Below are positions 15,153 through 23,941 of a stretch of DNA of 64,000 nt, piece after piece (positions within the stretch are counted from its first letter, which is position 1; the number at the start of each line of letters is the position of its first letter). Where the stretch lies: NCBI GenBank assembly GCA_023426245.1, contig JAFABB010000030.1, positions 259,108-323,107 of the forward strand. Reading direction: 5' to 3'. The position numbers and the translations under genes are program-made. The DNA comes from Bacillota bacterium (GTDB taxonomy: Bacteria; Bacillota; UBA4882; UBA8346). Under the pieces are notes generated by a model, which saw only the letters and a list, made by a program, of their open reading frames with translations, had not been told where the DNA came from and made no database searches.

Positions 15153-16748
15153 GTGTTGCAAGTGATCGTTTTTTTATGCGGAGCGGTTTTGATGTCCTTG
15201 GAAATGGTCGGTAGCCGTCTGCTGGCTCCAACATTCGGATCTTCTATTTATGTTTGGGGGTCTTTGATTGTCGTTGTGATGGCCGCGTTAACCCTGGGGT
15301 ATTATTGCGGGGGCCGTATTGCAGACAAGCATCCCCATTACCGGATCATGGGAGCGGTATTGGCACTCGCGGGGGGTTATATTGGATTTTTACCTTTTTG
15401 GGCGGGATCAGTCACCGGTTCTTTCGGCACATGGGAACCAAGGCTGGGTTCGCTCTTCGTATCGATGATATTTTTCTTCGTGCCAAGTGTTTTGCTGGCA
15501 ACCATTTCACCGTTCGGAATTAAACTCGCTACCCGCAACCTAACTACAATCGGCAATACTGCAGGTTACATGGCGGCAATCTCCAGTGCCGGAAGCATTA
15601 TTGGCACCTTACTAACCTCCTTTTTCCTCATTCCGGCCATGGGCGTCCGCAATATTGTGCATACCCTGGGAGTTATCCTGCTGTTCCTGGCGATACTAAT
15701 GTTTTTCGCCGCGCGGCGGGGTCACAAAAGCCCTCGGACAAGTGGCGACCTTGTGTCAAAATCACTCAACATGATGATTTGTTTTGTCATGATAGGCATT
15801 ATATCCTTAATCGGATTATGGGCTCTATCCGGGAGCAGGATAACCCAGGATTGGTTTTATGAAGTACTCTATGAACGCGATTCCCTGTATCATCACATCC
15901 GAGTCGTTCAGGACAGCACTTCGCGGCGATTGCATTTTGATGAGTCCTTCCAGAGTGAAATGAATTTAAAAAACCCCCTGGAAATGGTTTTCACTTACAC
16001 ATCTTACTTACATCTGGGAGTGGTGGCCCATCCCGAACCGTCCCGCGTTTTGTTTATCGGTCTGGGCGGAGGCTCGGCGCCCAAAAAATTCCTTCACGAC
16101 TATCCATCGTTAAAAGCCGTCGACGTTGTTGAAATTGATCCCGAGGTCATCAAAGTCGCCCGGAAATACTTCAAATTGCCAAGTAGCCCTAAACTGAGAA
16201 TTTTCGCCCAGGATGGCCGTATTTTCGTTGAAAAAATAGCCCGGGAAATTGCCGCGGGCCGGTCCGTTCCTTACGATATGGTGATTATCGATGCCTACAA
16301 CGCCAGTTCCATCCCATACCATTTGACAACCAAAGAATTTGTTTCTGCGGTCCGCAAAACGCTGTCTCCGGACGGGGTAGTAGTCTCGAACATTATTGGC
16401 GCATTCGCCGGACAATCCAGCGAGTTATTGCGCTCCATGACCCGTACAGTGGCGGCGGTCTTCCCACAAGTCTATCTTTTTCCAATTTGGAATTTGCAAG
16501 GCAAGGAAGACGACTCGGAAAATAACATCATATTGATAGCCACAGTCGAGCCCCGTTATTGGGATACCGCGATATGGCAGGAACGAGCAAATTCGCTCTA
16601 TCGCTCAAAGGCTATCCAGGAAAAAGTTCCGGAATATGTTAAGACCTTAGCGGATGACGATTGGATCCGCGACAAGTCGTGGCTCGCCAAAATGCCGCTG
16701 CTCACGGATGATTTTGCCCCGGTAGATACTCTGAAGAATCCATTATAA
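15153..16748 (+). CDS. membrane-fused spermidine synthase-like aminopropyl/methyltransferase-fold protein
   Basis: A 531-residue fusion. Residues about 1-225 form a 7-8-span membrane domain (MLQVIVFLCGAVLMSLEMVG...). Residues about 240-500 carry a spermidine-synthase-type Rossmann fold: the SAM site LFIGLGGGSAP, the acidic end of beta-2 VDVVEIDPEV, AQDGRIF and the catalytic-region YDMVIIDAYNA. Such fused proteins are widespread, and their true substrate is often unknown. The GTG start has AAGGAGG 8-9 nt upstream. It stands alone and ends at a bidirectional terminator. Confidence 0.88.
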   Translation: MLQVIVFLCGAVLMSLEMVGSRLLAPTFGSSIYVWGSLIVVVMAALTLGYYCGGRIADKHPHYRIMGAVLALAGGYIGFLPFWAGSVTGSFGTWEPRLGSLFVSMIFFFVPSVLLATISPFGIKLATRNLTTIGNTAGYMAAISSAGSIIGTLLTSFFLIPAMGVRNIVHTLGVILLFLAILMFFAARRGHKSPRTSGDLVSKSLNMMICFVMIGIISLIGLWALSGSRITQDWFYEVLYERDSLYHHIRVVQDSTSRRLHFDESFQSEMNLKNPLEMVFTYTSYLHLGVVAHPEPSRVLFIGLGGGSAPKKFLHDYPSLKAVDVVEIDPEVIKVARKYFKLPSSPKLRIFAQDGRIFVEKIAREIAAGRSVPYDMVIIDAYNASSIPYHLTTKEFVSAVRKTLSPDGVVVSNIIGAFAGQSSELLRSMTRTVAAVFPQVYLFPIWNLQGKEDDSENNIILIATVEPRYWDTAIWQERANSLYRSKAIQEKVPEYVKTLADDDWIRDKSWLAKMPLLTDDFAPVDTLKNPL

Positions 16749-16769
16749 GGAAATTATCGCCTAAAATTT

Positions 16770-16840
16770 TTAGAATAGATATACGGTATACCGGAATAAG
16801 CCTTACCACTGCTTACTTTCTATACTGTATATCTTTCTAA
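16770..16840. terminator. bidirectional terminator / palindromic repeat
   Basis: TTAGAATAGATATACGGTATA on the left pairs with TATACTGTATATCTTTCTAA on the right, with a single extra base in one arm. It lies between the convergent genes ending at 16748 and 16857. The AGATATAC/GTATATCT core resembles the inner stem of the MITE-like elements elsewhere in the window. Confidence 0.65.
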
Positions 16841-16856
16841 TAAACCGGTTGATTCC

Positions 16857-18218
16857 TTAACTCTCCGGCAATCCAAGGATTACGGTTGCTCCTTTATGTT
16901 CCTCGCTCAAGATCTTAAGAAAACCACGATGCTGTTTCATGACTGCAAAACAATAGGTAAGCCCCAATCCAAGATTTCCCGCACCCTTTTTGGTTGAATA
17001 AAAAGGTTCCAATATATGTTTCTTGTCATATTGGCTAATACCGCGTCCACTATCGCAAACCTCAAGATGAACAAAATGTCTTTTAATAGAGACCGAGAAA
17101 TTGATTGAACCTCCTTGCGGCATAGCCTCAATGGAATTATAGATAATATTGATAAGTACTTCTCTTATGTGAACCCGATCACAATGAATAACGAGGGATT
17201 TCTCCTGGTAATATTGGGTGATATCGATATTCCTGATCGTAAATATTTTTTCCATTGAATCGACTACTTCTTTAACCAATTGATTAACGTCGATTTCTTC
17301 CATAAAAAGAACAATCGGCTTGGTTTTTTCCGAAAACCGCCTTGCTAAATCCTCCAAATGGCGCGAGGCGTTTTCAATAATCCAAATATTTTTCATTCCT
17401 TCCTGAGAATTCCCTTTTTTTAGATTCTCGGCAGCAATGTTAATCAATTGCAACTCATTACGAATGGCGTGATTAATTAAAGAGGCGCCTGAATTAAAGA
17501 TCCGAATCGACTGATCCATGAAATCATGTTCAAAATTTAATTTTAAACCGATAAAACCGGTCCGGCCAATGGCAATCCATATTGTTAAAAAAATAAACGC
17601 CCCAAAAATTCCGGTAATATTGGTGAAATCATGTTTACCCAAAATCGGCTCGATATAAGCCACCCAAGTAATCAGTAACGAAGGCAACGTCATAAAAGCA
17701 ATGATCATTTTTTGTCTTTTGATTTTTGGGGTTTTTTCAACCGCCGAGGCATAACAAAGCAAAATATTACTCAGCAAAACATATAGTACACTCCATGATG
17801 AAATTAACCACCAAAAGTTGGGCAAATAGTCGGGATAGTAATAGACAAAACTCTGTCCGGGGTTGAGCGCATCGACACCAAAACCAATAACTACGGGGAT
17901 CAAAGTGAGGAGACTGAGTATATTTTTTTTCTGATGATCATGATCAAAAATACCTGCCACAGAAAATGCCGCATTCAATAAGAAATAGGGACTCATTCGA
18001 TAAGAGAGCACTGAACATATCCTGGCCAAGAGATGCGGGAAGGCAAACGGATCCAAATATAACTCCGGATACGGGTCTAGGGTGATGGCGATTAACCCTA
18101 AAGAAAAAGCCGTTATATAGCCCGCATAATAAAAAGCCACTTTCGATTTTTGCTTATAAAAAAGAACAAAAAGGCTACCGGAAATAATATTGAGTACCAC
18201 AAAAACAATAAACTTCAA
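16857..18218 (-). CDS. orphan membrane sensor histidine kinase
   Basis: A 453-residue kinase. About seven membrane helices occupy residues 1-230. The phospho-acceptor box SLINHAIRNELQLI is near 250, with N box NIIYNSIEAM, G1 CDSGRGISQ, F box EPFYSTKKG and G2 GNLGLGLTYC following. No PAS or HAMP domain is apparent. No response regulator is adjacent. The layout is the same as the kinase at 61630-63120, which does have a partner, so the two may share an ancestry or a regulator. Confidence 0.88.
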   Translation of the reverse strand: MKFIVFVVLNIISGSLFVLFYKQKSKVAFYYAGYITAFSLGLIAITLDPYPELYLDPFAFPHLLARICSVLSYRMSPYFLLNAAFSVAGIFDHDHQKKNILSLLTLIPVVIGFGVDALNPGQSFVYYYPDYLPNFWWLISSWSVLYVLLSNILLCYASAVEKTPKIKRQKMIIAFMTLPSLLITWVAYIEPILGKHDFTNITGIFGAFIFLTIWIAIGRTGFIGLKLNFEHDFMDQSIRIFNSGASLINHAIRNELQLINIAAENLKKGNSQEGMKNIWIIENASRHLEDLARRFSEKTKPIVLFMEEIDVNQLVKEVVDSMEKIFTIRNIDITQYYQEKSLVIHCDRVHIREVLINIIYNSIEAMPQGGSINFSVSIKRHFVHLEVCDSGRGISQYDKKHILEPFYSTKKGAGNLGLGLTYCFAVMKQHRGFLKILSEEHKGATVILGLPES

Positions 18219-18469
18219 AATGTTCTCCTTACCATGTAAAATTCAAACTAAATCGAGCAATCATCCCTTTAATTCGATAATCATAGACAAAAACCTTTTG
18301 CATGAAAGAACAGAATTATCTTAATTGACAATTTACGCACTGGGGTATATATGGACTATTTTAAAAATGCAACATCATTCGCTAATTATGTTTTCAGCAC
18401 AATGCCAATTAGAATATAGCTTCATACAATGTACTACAAAAGTCTTTAATAACAGACGAGGTGAAAATG

Positions 18470-18757
18470 ATGTCAATGAATAACAGTTCGGAAATCTTTC
18501 AATATATTATCCAGCCCGAAGATACAATATGGGAGTTAGCGGATGAGTTTAACACCAGTGAAGAGGGAATCTTGGCAGCCAATCCCGGTCTGGACCCCTA
18601 TAATCTGTATATCAATCAAGTGATTAATATACCCGGCAATGCCGTAACAGCCCAACAATATAGACGATACAGAAGATATAGACGCCCCTACTTTTATCGT
18701 CCTTACAGATATCCATACCGACGACCTTATTATCGGCCCTATTATCGGCCCTATTAG
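18470..18757 (+). CDS. LysM protein with Arg/Tyr/Pro-repeat tail
   Basis: A 95-residue protein. A LysM domain (YIIQPEDTIWELADEFNTSE through INQVINIPG) occupies residues about 10-55. A low-complexity tail of RRYRRY, YRPY and YYRPY repeats follows to the end. LysM binds peptidoglycan or chitin-like glycans. The very basic tyrosine-rich tail resembles spore-coat/exosporium morphogenetic or cross-linked surface proteins. There is no signal peptide, which fits mother-cell deposition onto a spore (inference). The third of several in-phase ATGs is chosen for its 6-nt distance from GAGGTG. Confidence 0.75.
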   Translation: MSMNNSSEIFQYIIQPEDTIWELADEFNTSEEGILAANPGLDPYNLYINQVINIPGNAVTAQQYRRYRRYRRPYFYRPYRYPYRRPYYRPYYRPY

Positions 18758-18785
18758 CCATACTACCATCGCTCTTTAGCGGACT

Positions 18786-18830
18786 AAAAAAAGACTATAG
18801 CCTTCATTTCCAGGCTTATAGTCTTTTTTT
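18786..18830 (+). terminator. intrinsic terminator after LysM gene
   Basis: AAAAAGACTATAGCC / GGCTTATAGTCTTTTTTT forms a strong stem with a 10-nt loop and T-run, just downstream of the LysM gene. The remaining sequence to 18,990 shows nothing else. Confidence 0.8.
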
Positions 18831-18991
18831 ACGGATTTGGATGGCAATTTTAACTGTTGGAACTGAGCTTCGATTAAAGCTTCCCCGATAAGAACGAATC
18901 TTTTTTTTAAAAAGGCACCAAAGCCGTCACGCCCAGCAAAGGTATCGCCGACTCCAGCGCCTTAAGAATTTTTCACAAAAGGGCAATCGTT

Positions 18992-19618
18992 TTAATTTGC
19001 AGTCACAACCCTAATAATCTCTAGCGGATTGATAAACCGATGCTGCGCACCTGGAAATTCCCTGCGTTCTGCACCCCAGACCGCCAAGCCGAAATCAACC
19101 TCGGCTCCCTTGGCAGCCAATAAATCATTTTCGGTATCACCAATGTAAATCATCTGCTTCGGCTTTACATTGACAATATCCATGATTTTAAAAATGGGTT
19201 CAGAGTCCGGCTTATGCCTGATGGTATCATCGGCACACACTGTAAATGGAAAATACTTTTGAAGCCCGAAAGGGCTTAAATCGTCCATTAATTCTTGCCG
19301 TGTTTTCGAAGTCACAATTCCGGTTTTAATCCCCAAGCTCATAAGCTTATTAAGAAGAAGCTCGATATCTGTGAAAACTTCGACCAGATGATAGTAATCC
19401 TTTATATATTGGTTCCACCGCACATTGGCGGCTTCAGCATTTCTGACTCCTAATCTTTTCAATTCTTCCACACCCGTTAAGCCCATAATAAAAGATAAAT
19501 CCTTTACCGGATAGCGGGAAATCGTTTCCTCCCGAAGGAGTTTTCGCAAAGATAATACCGACGCTTCTTCGGTGTCAATCAATGTCCCGTCCACATCAAA
19601 AATCACACATTCATACAT
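18992..19618 (-). CDS. HAD-family phosphatase (phosphoglycolate-phosphatase-like)
   Basis: A 208-residue HAD hydrolase. Motif I FDVDGTLIDT is at residue 8, a helical cap follows, motif II is IVTSKT near 100, motif III is the Lys in RHKPDSEP, and motif IV is YIGDTENDLLAA near 165. It removes phosphate from a small organic phosphate; the substrate cannot be read. Its start overlaps the end of the DeoR gene upstream by 16 nt, so the two are co-expressed. Confidence 0.86.
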   Translation of the reverse strand: MYECVIFDVDGTLIDTEEASVLSLRKLLREETISRYPVKDLSFIMGLTGVEELKRLGVRNAEAANVRWNQYIKDYYHLVEVFTDIELLLNKLMSLGIKTGIVTSKTRQELMDDLSPFGLQKYFPFTVCADDTIRHKPDSEPIFKIMDIVNVKPKQMIYIGDTENDLLAAKGAEVDFGLAVWGAERREFPGAQHRFINPLEIIRVVTAN

Positions 19619-20397
19619 GAAGTTTCCTCGGATTGTTGCAGTATTATCAGTTCGGCTCCCGCATTTTCTATAATTTCACGCAATTCCCCCGGTGGGGGCT
19701 GGTCGGTAATGAAGGTATTAATGACCGAAAAATCCAGCACTTTAAAAAACGAACATTTCCCGAACTTGGTATGGTCTGCCACCACGATAACTTGTTCGGC
19801 CCTTTTTGTTAATTCCCGCTTAAAATAAACATCATCTTCATGATAATAATAAATTCCTTCATGGTTAATCCCGACAGCGCTGAGAAAAACCTTGTTAAAC
19901 CGATAATCGGCCAATTTTTTCAATGAATCGTAACTCATTACATTCCGGGACTCGGGGGAAATCAAGCCCCCCAAAAGGTAAGTTTGAATGCTTGGGTACT
20001 CCATCAGCATCCAGGCATTATCCAGCGACTGGGTTACAATTTTTAAAGAATTCACCCTTAGATGGGGAATCATGCACTTCACTGTGGTTGATACATCCAA
20101 AAAAACAAGTTCGTTTTCCCGGACAAAAGTGGCGGCATATTGACCTAACTTTTGTTTAACCTCGATCTCATTATTTTGCCGTTCTGCATATTGATTCAAT
20201 TTATGGATAAACTTGGTAATGGCGATCCCGCCGTGAGTACGGATAACGGCTCCTTGCTGGGTTAATTTAACAACATCCCTGCGGGCGGTATCCCGGGAAA
20301 CTTGAAACATATCACAAATATCATTGACCGTCATGGACTCGCTTTTTTCCAAGTGCTCCATGATCCGATACAATCTTTCTTCCTGATAAATTTCCAC
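19603..20397 (-). CDS. DeoR-family transcriptional regulator
   Basis: A 264-residue regulator. The N-terminal winged helix (ERLYRIMEHL, VNDICDMFQVSRDTARRDV, GAVIRTHGG) is typical. It is followed by the sugar-phosphate-binding DeoR C-terminal domain (FLDVSTTVKCM, VGINHEGIYY, VVADHTKFG). GTG is used as the start after GGAGGTGA. It forms a two-gene unit with the HAD phosphatase and probably senses a phosphorylated sugar, repressing its own operon through the sites just upstream. Confidence 0.88.
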   Translation of the reverse strand: MEIYQEERLYRIMEHLEKSESMTVNDICDMFQVSRDTARRDVVKLTQQGAVIRTHGGIAITKFIHKLNQYAERQNNEIEVKQKLGQYAATFVRENELVFLDVSTTVKCMIPHLRVNSLKIVTQSLDNAWMLMEYPSIQTYLLGGLISPESRNVMSYDSLKKLADYRFNKVFLSAVGINHEGIYYYHEDDVYFKRELTKRAEQVIVVADHTKFGKCSFFKVLDFSVINTFITDQPPPGELREIIENAGAELIILQQSEETSCMNV

Positions 20398-20412
20398 TCA
20401 CCTCCATCCCAT

Positions 20413-20475
20413 TATACGTATTTATCGTCAAATACGCAAGTGAATTTAAGTATTTTTAATCATTTATACGTATTT
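20413..20475. promoter_or_regulatory. probable DeoR operator repeats
   Basis: The 11-mer TATACGTATTT occurs twice, at 20,413-20,423 and 20,465-20,475, with a related AAATACG in between. All lie directly in front of the DeoR gene, suggesting autoregulation. Confidence 0.5.
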
Positions 20476-20517
20476 TGAATTCCTTTCAGTGACCGGAATA
20501 ATTTCATACCCAATAAT

Positions 20518-20547
20518 AAAACCGCTGGCTATAATTTTCAGCGGTTT
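20518..20547 (-). terminator. intrinsic terminator after lplA
   Basis: AAACCGCTG / CAGCGGTTT gives a 9-bp stem, followed on the minus strand by a T-rich run. It is positioned about 40 nt past the end of the lipoate ligase gene. Confidence 0.75.
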
Positions 20548-20588
20548 ATTTCAATTCCATCCGAAATTTTTGTCGATTGCCTTACCGT

Positions 20589-21569
20589 TTAAAATAAAAG
20601 TTCCAAAAACTCAAGCGTTGTGACACCGGCCAAATATTCCTCAAAACAAAACCCGGACAGAATCTCCGAGATGGCTTTTCTTTCATGCCTCACTCCAATA
20701 AGAGCTTGTTCAATTTGGTAAACATCCGATTTACCGAAAAAATCCCCAAAAATACGGGCATTTCGGATTACTCCGGTTTTAACATTCAAGAGGACTTCAA
20801 CCGATCCGCCTTTCAATCGGGCTTTATTTTGAAGGTTATATTCCGGTGAAATGCCGTAATTCCAGTTCCAAGTGGCATACTTTCCTTGCACGGACTCATT
20901 CACTTTCTCAATATCCATTGAGGTTAGTCTGTATATTTCATAATGATCCCGGTCCGTTTTCACTTCATTGGCTATCAAGGTTTTCAGCTCTTCAATCGTG
21001 ATGGGTTCGGCAAGATGGCTTTGAATGTTGGTAATCCGGCTGGCAACCGACTTGACTCCCTTCCCTTCAAACTTAGACGGACTGACCTGCAAGGCAGCGC
21101 TAATATCGGGAATAACAGCCGAAAAAAGAATGGTCCCATGGTGTAACAATCTGTTTTTATATTTATACTGAGCGTTCCCTGAAAATTTTTGTCCGGAGAT
21201 GCAGAGATCGTTTCTTCCCGAAAGTTCAGCTTGAACGCCTAATTTGCGTAATACGGCTATGATGGGAAAGGTGAATTTAGAAAAATCACAAAAACTATCA
21301 TGGAGGTCATTGACGATAAAGGTGAAGTTCAAATTGCCCAGATCGTGATAGACCGCCCCGCCACCGGAAAGCCTCCGGACAACTTTGATATGATGGTTTC
21401 TAACATAATCAAGGTTAATTTCTCCCAAAGTATTCTGATTTTTTCCCACCACAATACAGGGAGAATTACGCCAGAGCATGAAGCATTCATGATCAAATTC
21501 TTTCAGTAAATACTCTTCCAGAGCCAAATTAAAGTAAGGGTCGACATTATCATTGACAATATATAGCAT
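20589..21569 (-). CDS. lplA: lipoate-protein ligase A
   Basis: A 326-residue ligase that activates lipoate with ATP and attaches it to E2/GcvH lipoyl domains. The conserved RRLSGGGAVYHDLGNLNFTF motif is near residue 68-88. The catalytic-lysine region GQKFSGNAQYKYKNRLLHHG is near 125-145. The C-terminal accessory domain (LKGGSVEVLLNVKTG) is present, so it is a full-length bidomain LplA. There is no adjacent lipoyl-accepting gene, so its partner enzymes are elsewhere. Confidence 0.93.
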   Translation of the reverse strand: MLYIVNDNVDPYFNLALEEYLLKEFDHECFMLWRNSPCIVVGKNQNTLGEINLDYVRNHHIKVVRRLSGGGAVYHDLGNLNFTFIVNDLHDSFCDFSKFTFPIIAVLRKLGVQAELSGRNDLCISGQKFSGNAQYKYKNRLLHHGTILFSAVIPDISAALQVSPSKFEGKGVKSVASRITNIQSHLAEPITIEELKTLIANEVKTDRDHYEIYRLTSMDIEKVNESVQGKYATWNWNYGISPEYNLQNKARLKGGSVEVLLNVKTGVIRNARIFGDFFGKSDVYQIEQALIGVRHERKAISEILSGFCFEEYLAGVTTLEFLELLF

Positions 21570-21719
21570 GTGAAACCTCCATCAAGCTTAGGTGATTTAG
21601 GGTCTTCGTTTTACTTTTCACTTACAACCATTTCTAAATAACAATTTTCTATAATCGCTGCGCATAACCAGCTTCAAATAAAACCAAAGGAGGGATTCCC
21701 TCAATTTCTTCTCCTATTC

Positions 21720-21960
21720 ATCATTTTATCAAAAATTAGGCATTGTGCCCATATATTTAGGGTATCCACTTTGGTATATACTACCGGCACCACCAACAAG
21801 GTCATTAGCATCGAGGAAGTCAAGCCGCCAATCAGGGACCAGCCCATGCCGTTTTTAAGTTCCAGATCCGGAAGAAGACGCCTTTGCTATGGGGAATCAT
21901 AGGATCATGGTGAGTGTGGTCAAAATAGGCCGTAACCCAGGAGTCTGAAATGGCTCGTTG
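21720..21960 (-). pseudogene. remnant of an RND-family efflux transporter
   Basis: Two disjoint frames read as the C-terminal part of an AcrB-like pump. LRPILTTLTMIL is followed by a stop; then, after a frameshift, ELKNGMGWSLIGGLTSSMLM and LLVVPVVYT are read. The order matches the family, but the interior is shortened and out of frame, so it is inactive. The 21,570-21,720 stretch next to it shows nothing. Confidence 0.6.
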
Positions 21961-22057
21961 GAGTGAAAGGTAATTTTTAGCAGGAACTATTCTATAATGA
22001 GGCCGTTACAATAAATGCAAGCTTTCTTTTTTTCATTTTCTACCTCCTTTATAAAGC

Positions 22058-22174
22058 GGGCTGTTGCAAAAGATTTTTAATGGATAGAGATATACAATAT
22101 ATTGGCAAGCAATCCTAAGCCGGATTCAATATATTGTATATCTCACCATTTTTTAATTATTTTGCAACAGCCCC
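22058..22174. repeat. MITE-like palindromic element (copy A)
   Basis: A 117-bp element. Outer inverted ends are GGGCTGTTGCAAAA / TTTTGCAACAGCCC. An inner perfect inverted repeat GAGATATACAATATATTG / CAATATATTGTATATCTC is at 22,087-22,104 and 22,127-22,144. There is no coding content. It is related to the elements at 22,462, 28,421 and 55,961. Confidence 0.8.
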
Positions 22175-22274
22175 ACTTTTAATTATATTTGCCTAAATTC
22201 CTTTTCCTATAAAATTCATATAATATAAAAACCTTCTCGAAAGGCTTGTAATTACGGAAAGGAGAGAGTACAAC

Positions 22275-22412
22275 ATGGCAGATGGCTTAAAAGGCTTATT
22301 GGAAGGCTTAGGTGATGGTTTTGGATTCGGAAGTAACGGCTGGCTCATGTTCTTAATCTTCGTGTTATTAGTTATTGGTTGCGGCGGTTGCTTCGGTGGC
22401 GGTTTCATCTAA
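22275..22412 (+). CDS. small hydrophobic Gly-rich protein (YjcZ-like)
   Basis: A 45-residue protein: a short amphipathic N-terminus (MADGLKGLLEGLGDGFGFG), then one membrane helix (WLMFLIFVLLVIG) and a CGGCFGGGF tail. It resembles the small YjcZ-type sporulation/membrane peptides of Bacillota. AAAGGAGAG precedes the ATG. A decayed relative follows at 22,690-22,782, each with a similar upstream region, suggesting a tandem duplication. Confidence 0.58.
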   Translation: MADGLKGLLEGLGDGFGFGSNGWLMFLIFVLLVIGCGGCFGGGFI

Positions 22413-22461
22413 GAAGTATTTGGGTCCATTGACTTACATCGGTCATTGATTAACATATAAA

Positions 22462-22580
22462 GAGGCTGTCTAAAAAGCAATTCAAAATCAATAAGAAATA
22501 CAATATATAGATTCATCGAATATGTCGACTTCAATATATTGTATTTCTTTATCGTAAAAATTTACTTTTGGGACAGCCCC
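22462..22580. repeat. MITE-like palindromic element (copy B)
   Basis: A 119-bp element with ends GAGGCTGTCTAAAAAG / CTTTTGGGACAGCCCC and inner arms AGAAATACAATATA / TATATTGTATTTCTT. The ends differ from copy A, but the two-stem design is the same. Confidence 0.75.
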
Positions 22581-22689
22581 TTTTCCTAAATTTCTCTGGC
22601 TCTTTAAACGACTTTTGTCCGGTTTCTTTTTCCCACAAAACTCATAATATATAAAAGATAGACCGAATCAAATGAAAAAAGGGAATAGG

Positions 22690-22782
22690 GTGAGTGGTTC
22701 AAAAGGTCTATCGGATGGATTTTTTTGTGTAGGTAGTTTTGGAAGCTTCATTTGGATGGATTCCCCTCTCTTAACCATTTAG
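22690..22782 (+). pseudogene. decayed relative of the 22275-22412 small protein
   Basis: A 30-codon frame (MSGSKGLSDGFFCVGSFGSF...) aligns with the start of the upstream small protein (MADGLKGLL...GDGFGFGS). It then loses the membrane helix. The upstream DNA (CCCACAAAACTCATAATATATAAAA) also resembles the leader of the intact gene, in line with a degraded tandem copy. Confidence 0.4.
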
Positions 22783-22801
22783 CGCGGAATCGACAACCGG
22801 T

Positions 22802-22840
22802 AAAAAAGTCCCATTGTTTCTTAGACAGTGGGATTTTTTG
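22802..22840 (+). terminator. intrinsic terminator
   Basis: AAAAAAGTCCCATTG / CAGTGGGATTTTTTG stem with a 9-nt loop and T-run, closing the small-protein pair. Confidence 0.8.
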
Positions 22841-22997
22841 TGTTTAGAACTGTGATAGAAAAATCGGAGTTCAAGTTAATGATAATGCCAATAAAAATAG
22901 TATCCATAAATATTGAAAATTATAATATGATGGAGGAATTTTTCAAAAAACAGATAAGTAAATGATTTACAAATTATATAAAAACAGGAGGGCGATG

Positions 22998-23330
22998 ATG
23001 CTTGAAAGTTCTGATATTATTGGTTATGTTAATTGTCCATTAATTGAAACCTCCGTGATGTTTGATGCATCAAAAAGACATAAAGTTTGGGTGGTGGAAT
23101 CGATTTCATTATCGAGGCACGGATTCAGAATTTATAGTTTAATAAAGGGAAGACCTTTTCTTGTTAGAAGTTTCTCGGGAAATTATCGGATATTTCGTAA
23201 TTATATCCAACCTGCAAATGAGAGTCCTCTTGAAATTATTTCGAGCTTCAATGATATATTCACACTAGAAACATTGATAGAATGTAAAAATGATATCGAA
23301 GCTAAAAACAGATATTCCGATTGTTATTAA
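22998..23330 (+). CDS. hypothetical protein
   Basis: A 110-residue protein without a recognised family. It is beta-rich (VWVVESISLSRHGFRIYSLI, RPFLVRSFSG) with no membrane segment, one N-terminal and two C-terminal cysteines. The second of two adjacent ATGs is chosen because AGGAGG lies 6 nt upstream. AT-rich, standing alone. Confidence 0.5.
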   Translation: MLESSDIIGYVNCPLIETSVMFDASKRHKVWVVESISLSRHGFRIYSLIKGRPFLVRSFSGNYRIFRNYIQPANESPLEIISSFNDIFTLETLIECKNDIEAKNRYSDCY

Positions 23331-23395
23331 CTTGAGAAAAATGATCGGGGAGATTGATTGGAGTAACTAAAGGGTCTCTTCGTCACATCATTTTT

Positions 23396-23599
23396 TTATT
23401 CTACTTTTTCAATCGTAAAACTATATTCTAAATCATCCTCTCCCGGCAAATATTCGTTGATTATCAACCTATGATCACTAAAAAATTTTTTCTCTTCATT
23501 AATTATTTCTTGAACATCTTTGCAATTTGGATATAACTCAGGGTTTAATTCTAACTCGGTTGTAAATGTCATGGTCACTTTAATTTTAGTGTTTTGCAT
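23396..23599 (-). CDS. hypothetical small protein
   Basis: A 67-residue acidic protein (MQNTKIKVTMTFTTELELNP...), predicted as a small alpha/beta fold ending DDLEYSFTIEKVE. AAAGGTGG lies 8 nt before the ATG at 23,597-23,599. No family recognised. Confidence 0.5.
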   Translation of the reverse strand: MQNTKIKVTMTFTTELELNPELYPNCKDVQEIINEEKKFFSDHRLIINEYLPGEDDLEYSFTIEKVE

Positions 23600-23842
23600 A
23601 ATTAATCCACCTTTCGGCATTTATTCTGAAAACAAATCATATCTGAGAACTATGGATCTTAATTCGTATTTTTATTATTATAATACAAAAACAAAGTTAG
23701 AGCAATTTTTCCCGTCTGCAGTGCCATGCCAGACCAAAGCAGGGCAGGGGGATTTACCCTTTCGTTTTGATTTGACTATTAAGGAGTATAAATGAATTTT
23801 GTCGTTATATTTGAAAGGACTAAGAAATGAAGGAGTAAAACT

Positions 23843-23899
23843 TTGAAAGATAGTTTTACCAAAGGATTTATAGCAGGTGTTATCCCGGGAATACCATGA
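23843..23899 (+). pseudogene. truncated start of a membrane protein gene
   Basis: GAAGGAGTAAAAC leads into a TTG start and 18 codons reading MKDSFTKGFIAGVIPGIP, then a stop. The opening matches a family of small integral membrane proteins common in anaerobic Bacillota. Only the first helix start survives. The surrounding 23,600-23,940 contains no other gene I can support. Confidence 0.35.
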
Positions 23900-23941
23900 T
23901 TTAAATAGAAGAAAAAAATTTCAAATTTGAAGAATCCCAAT

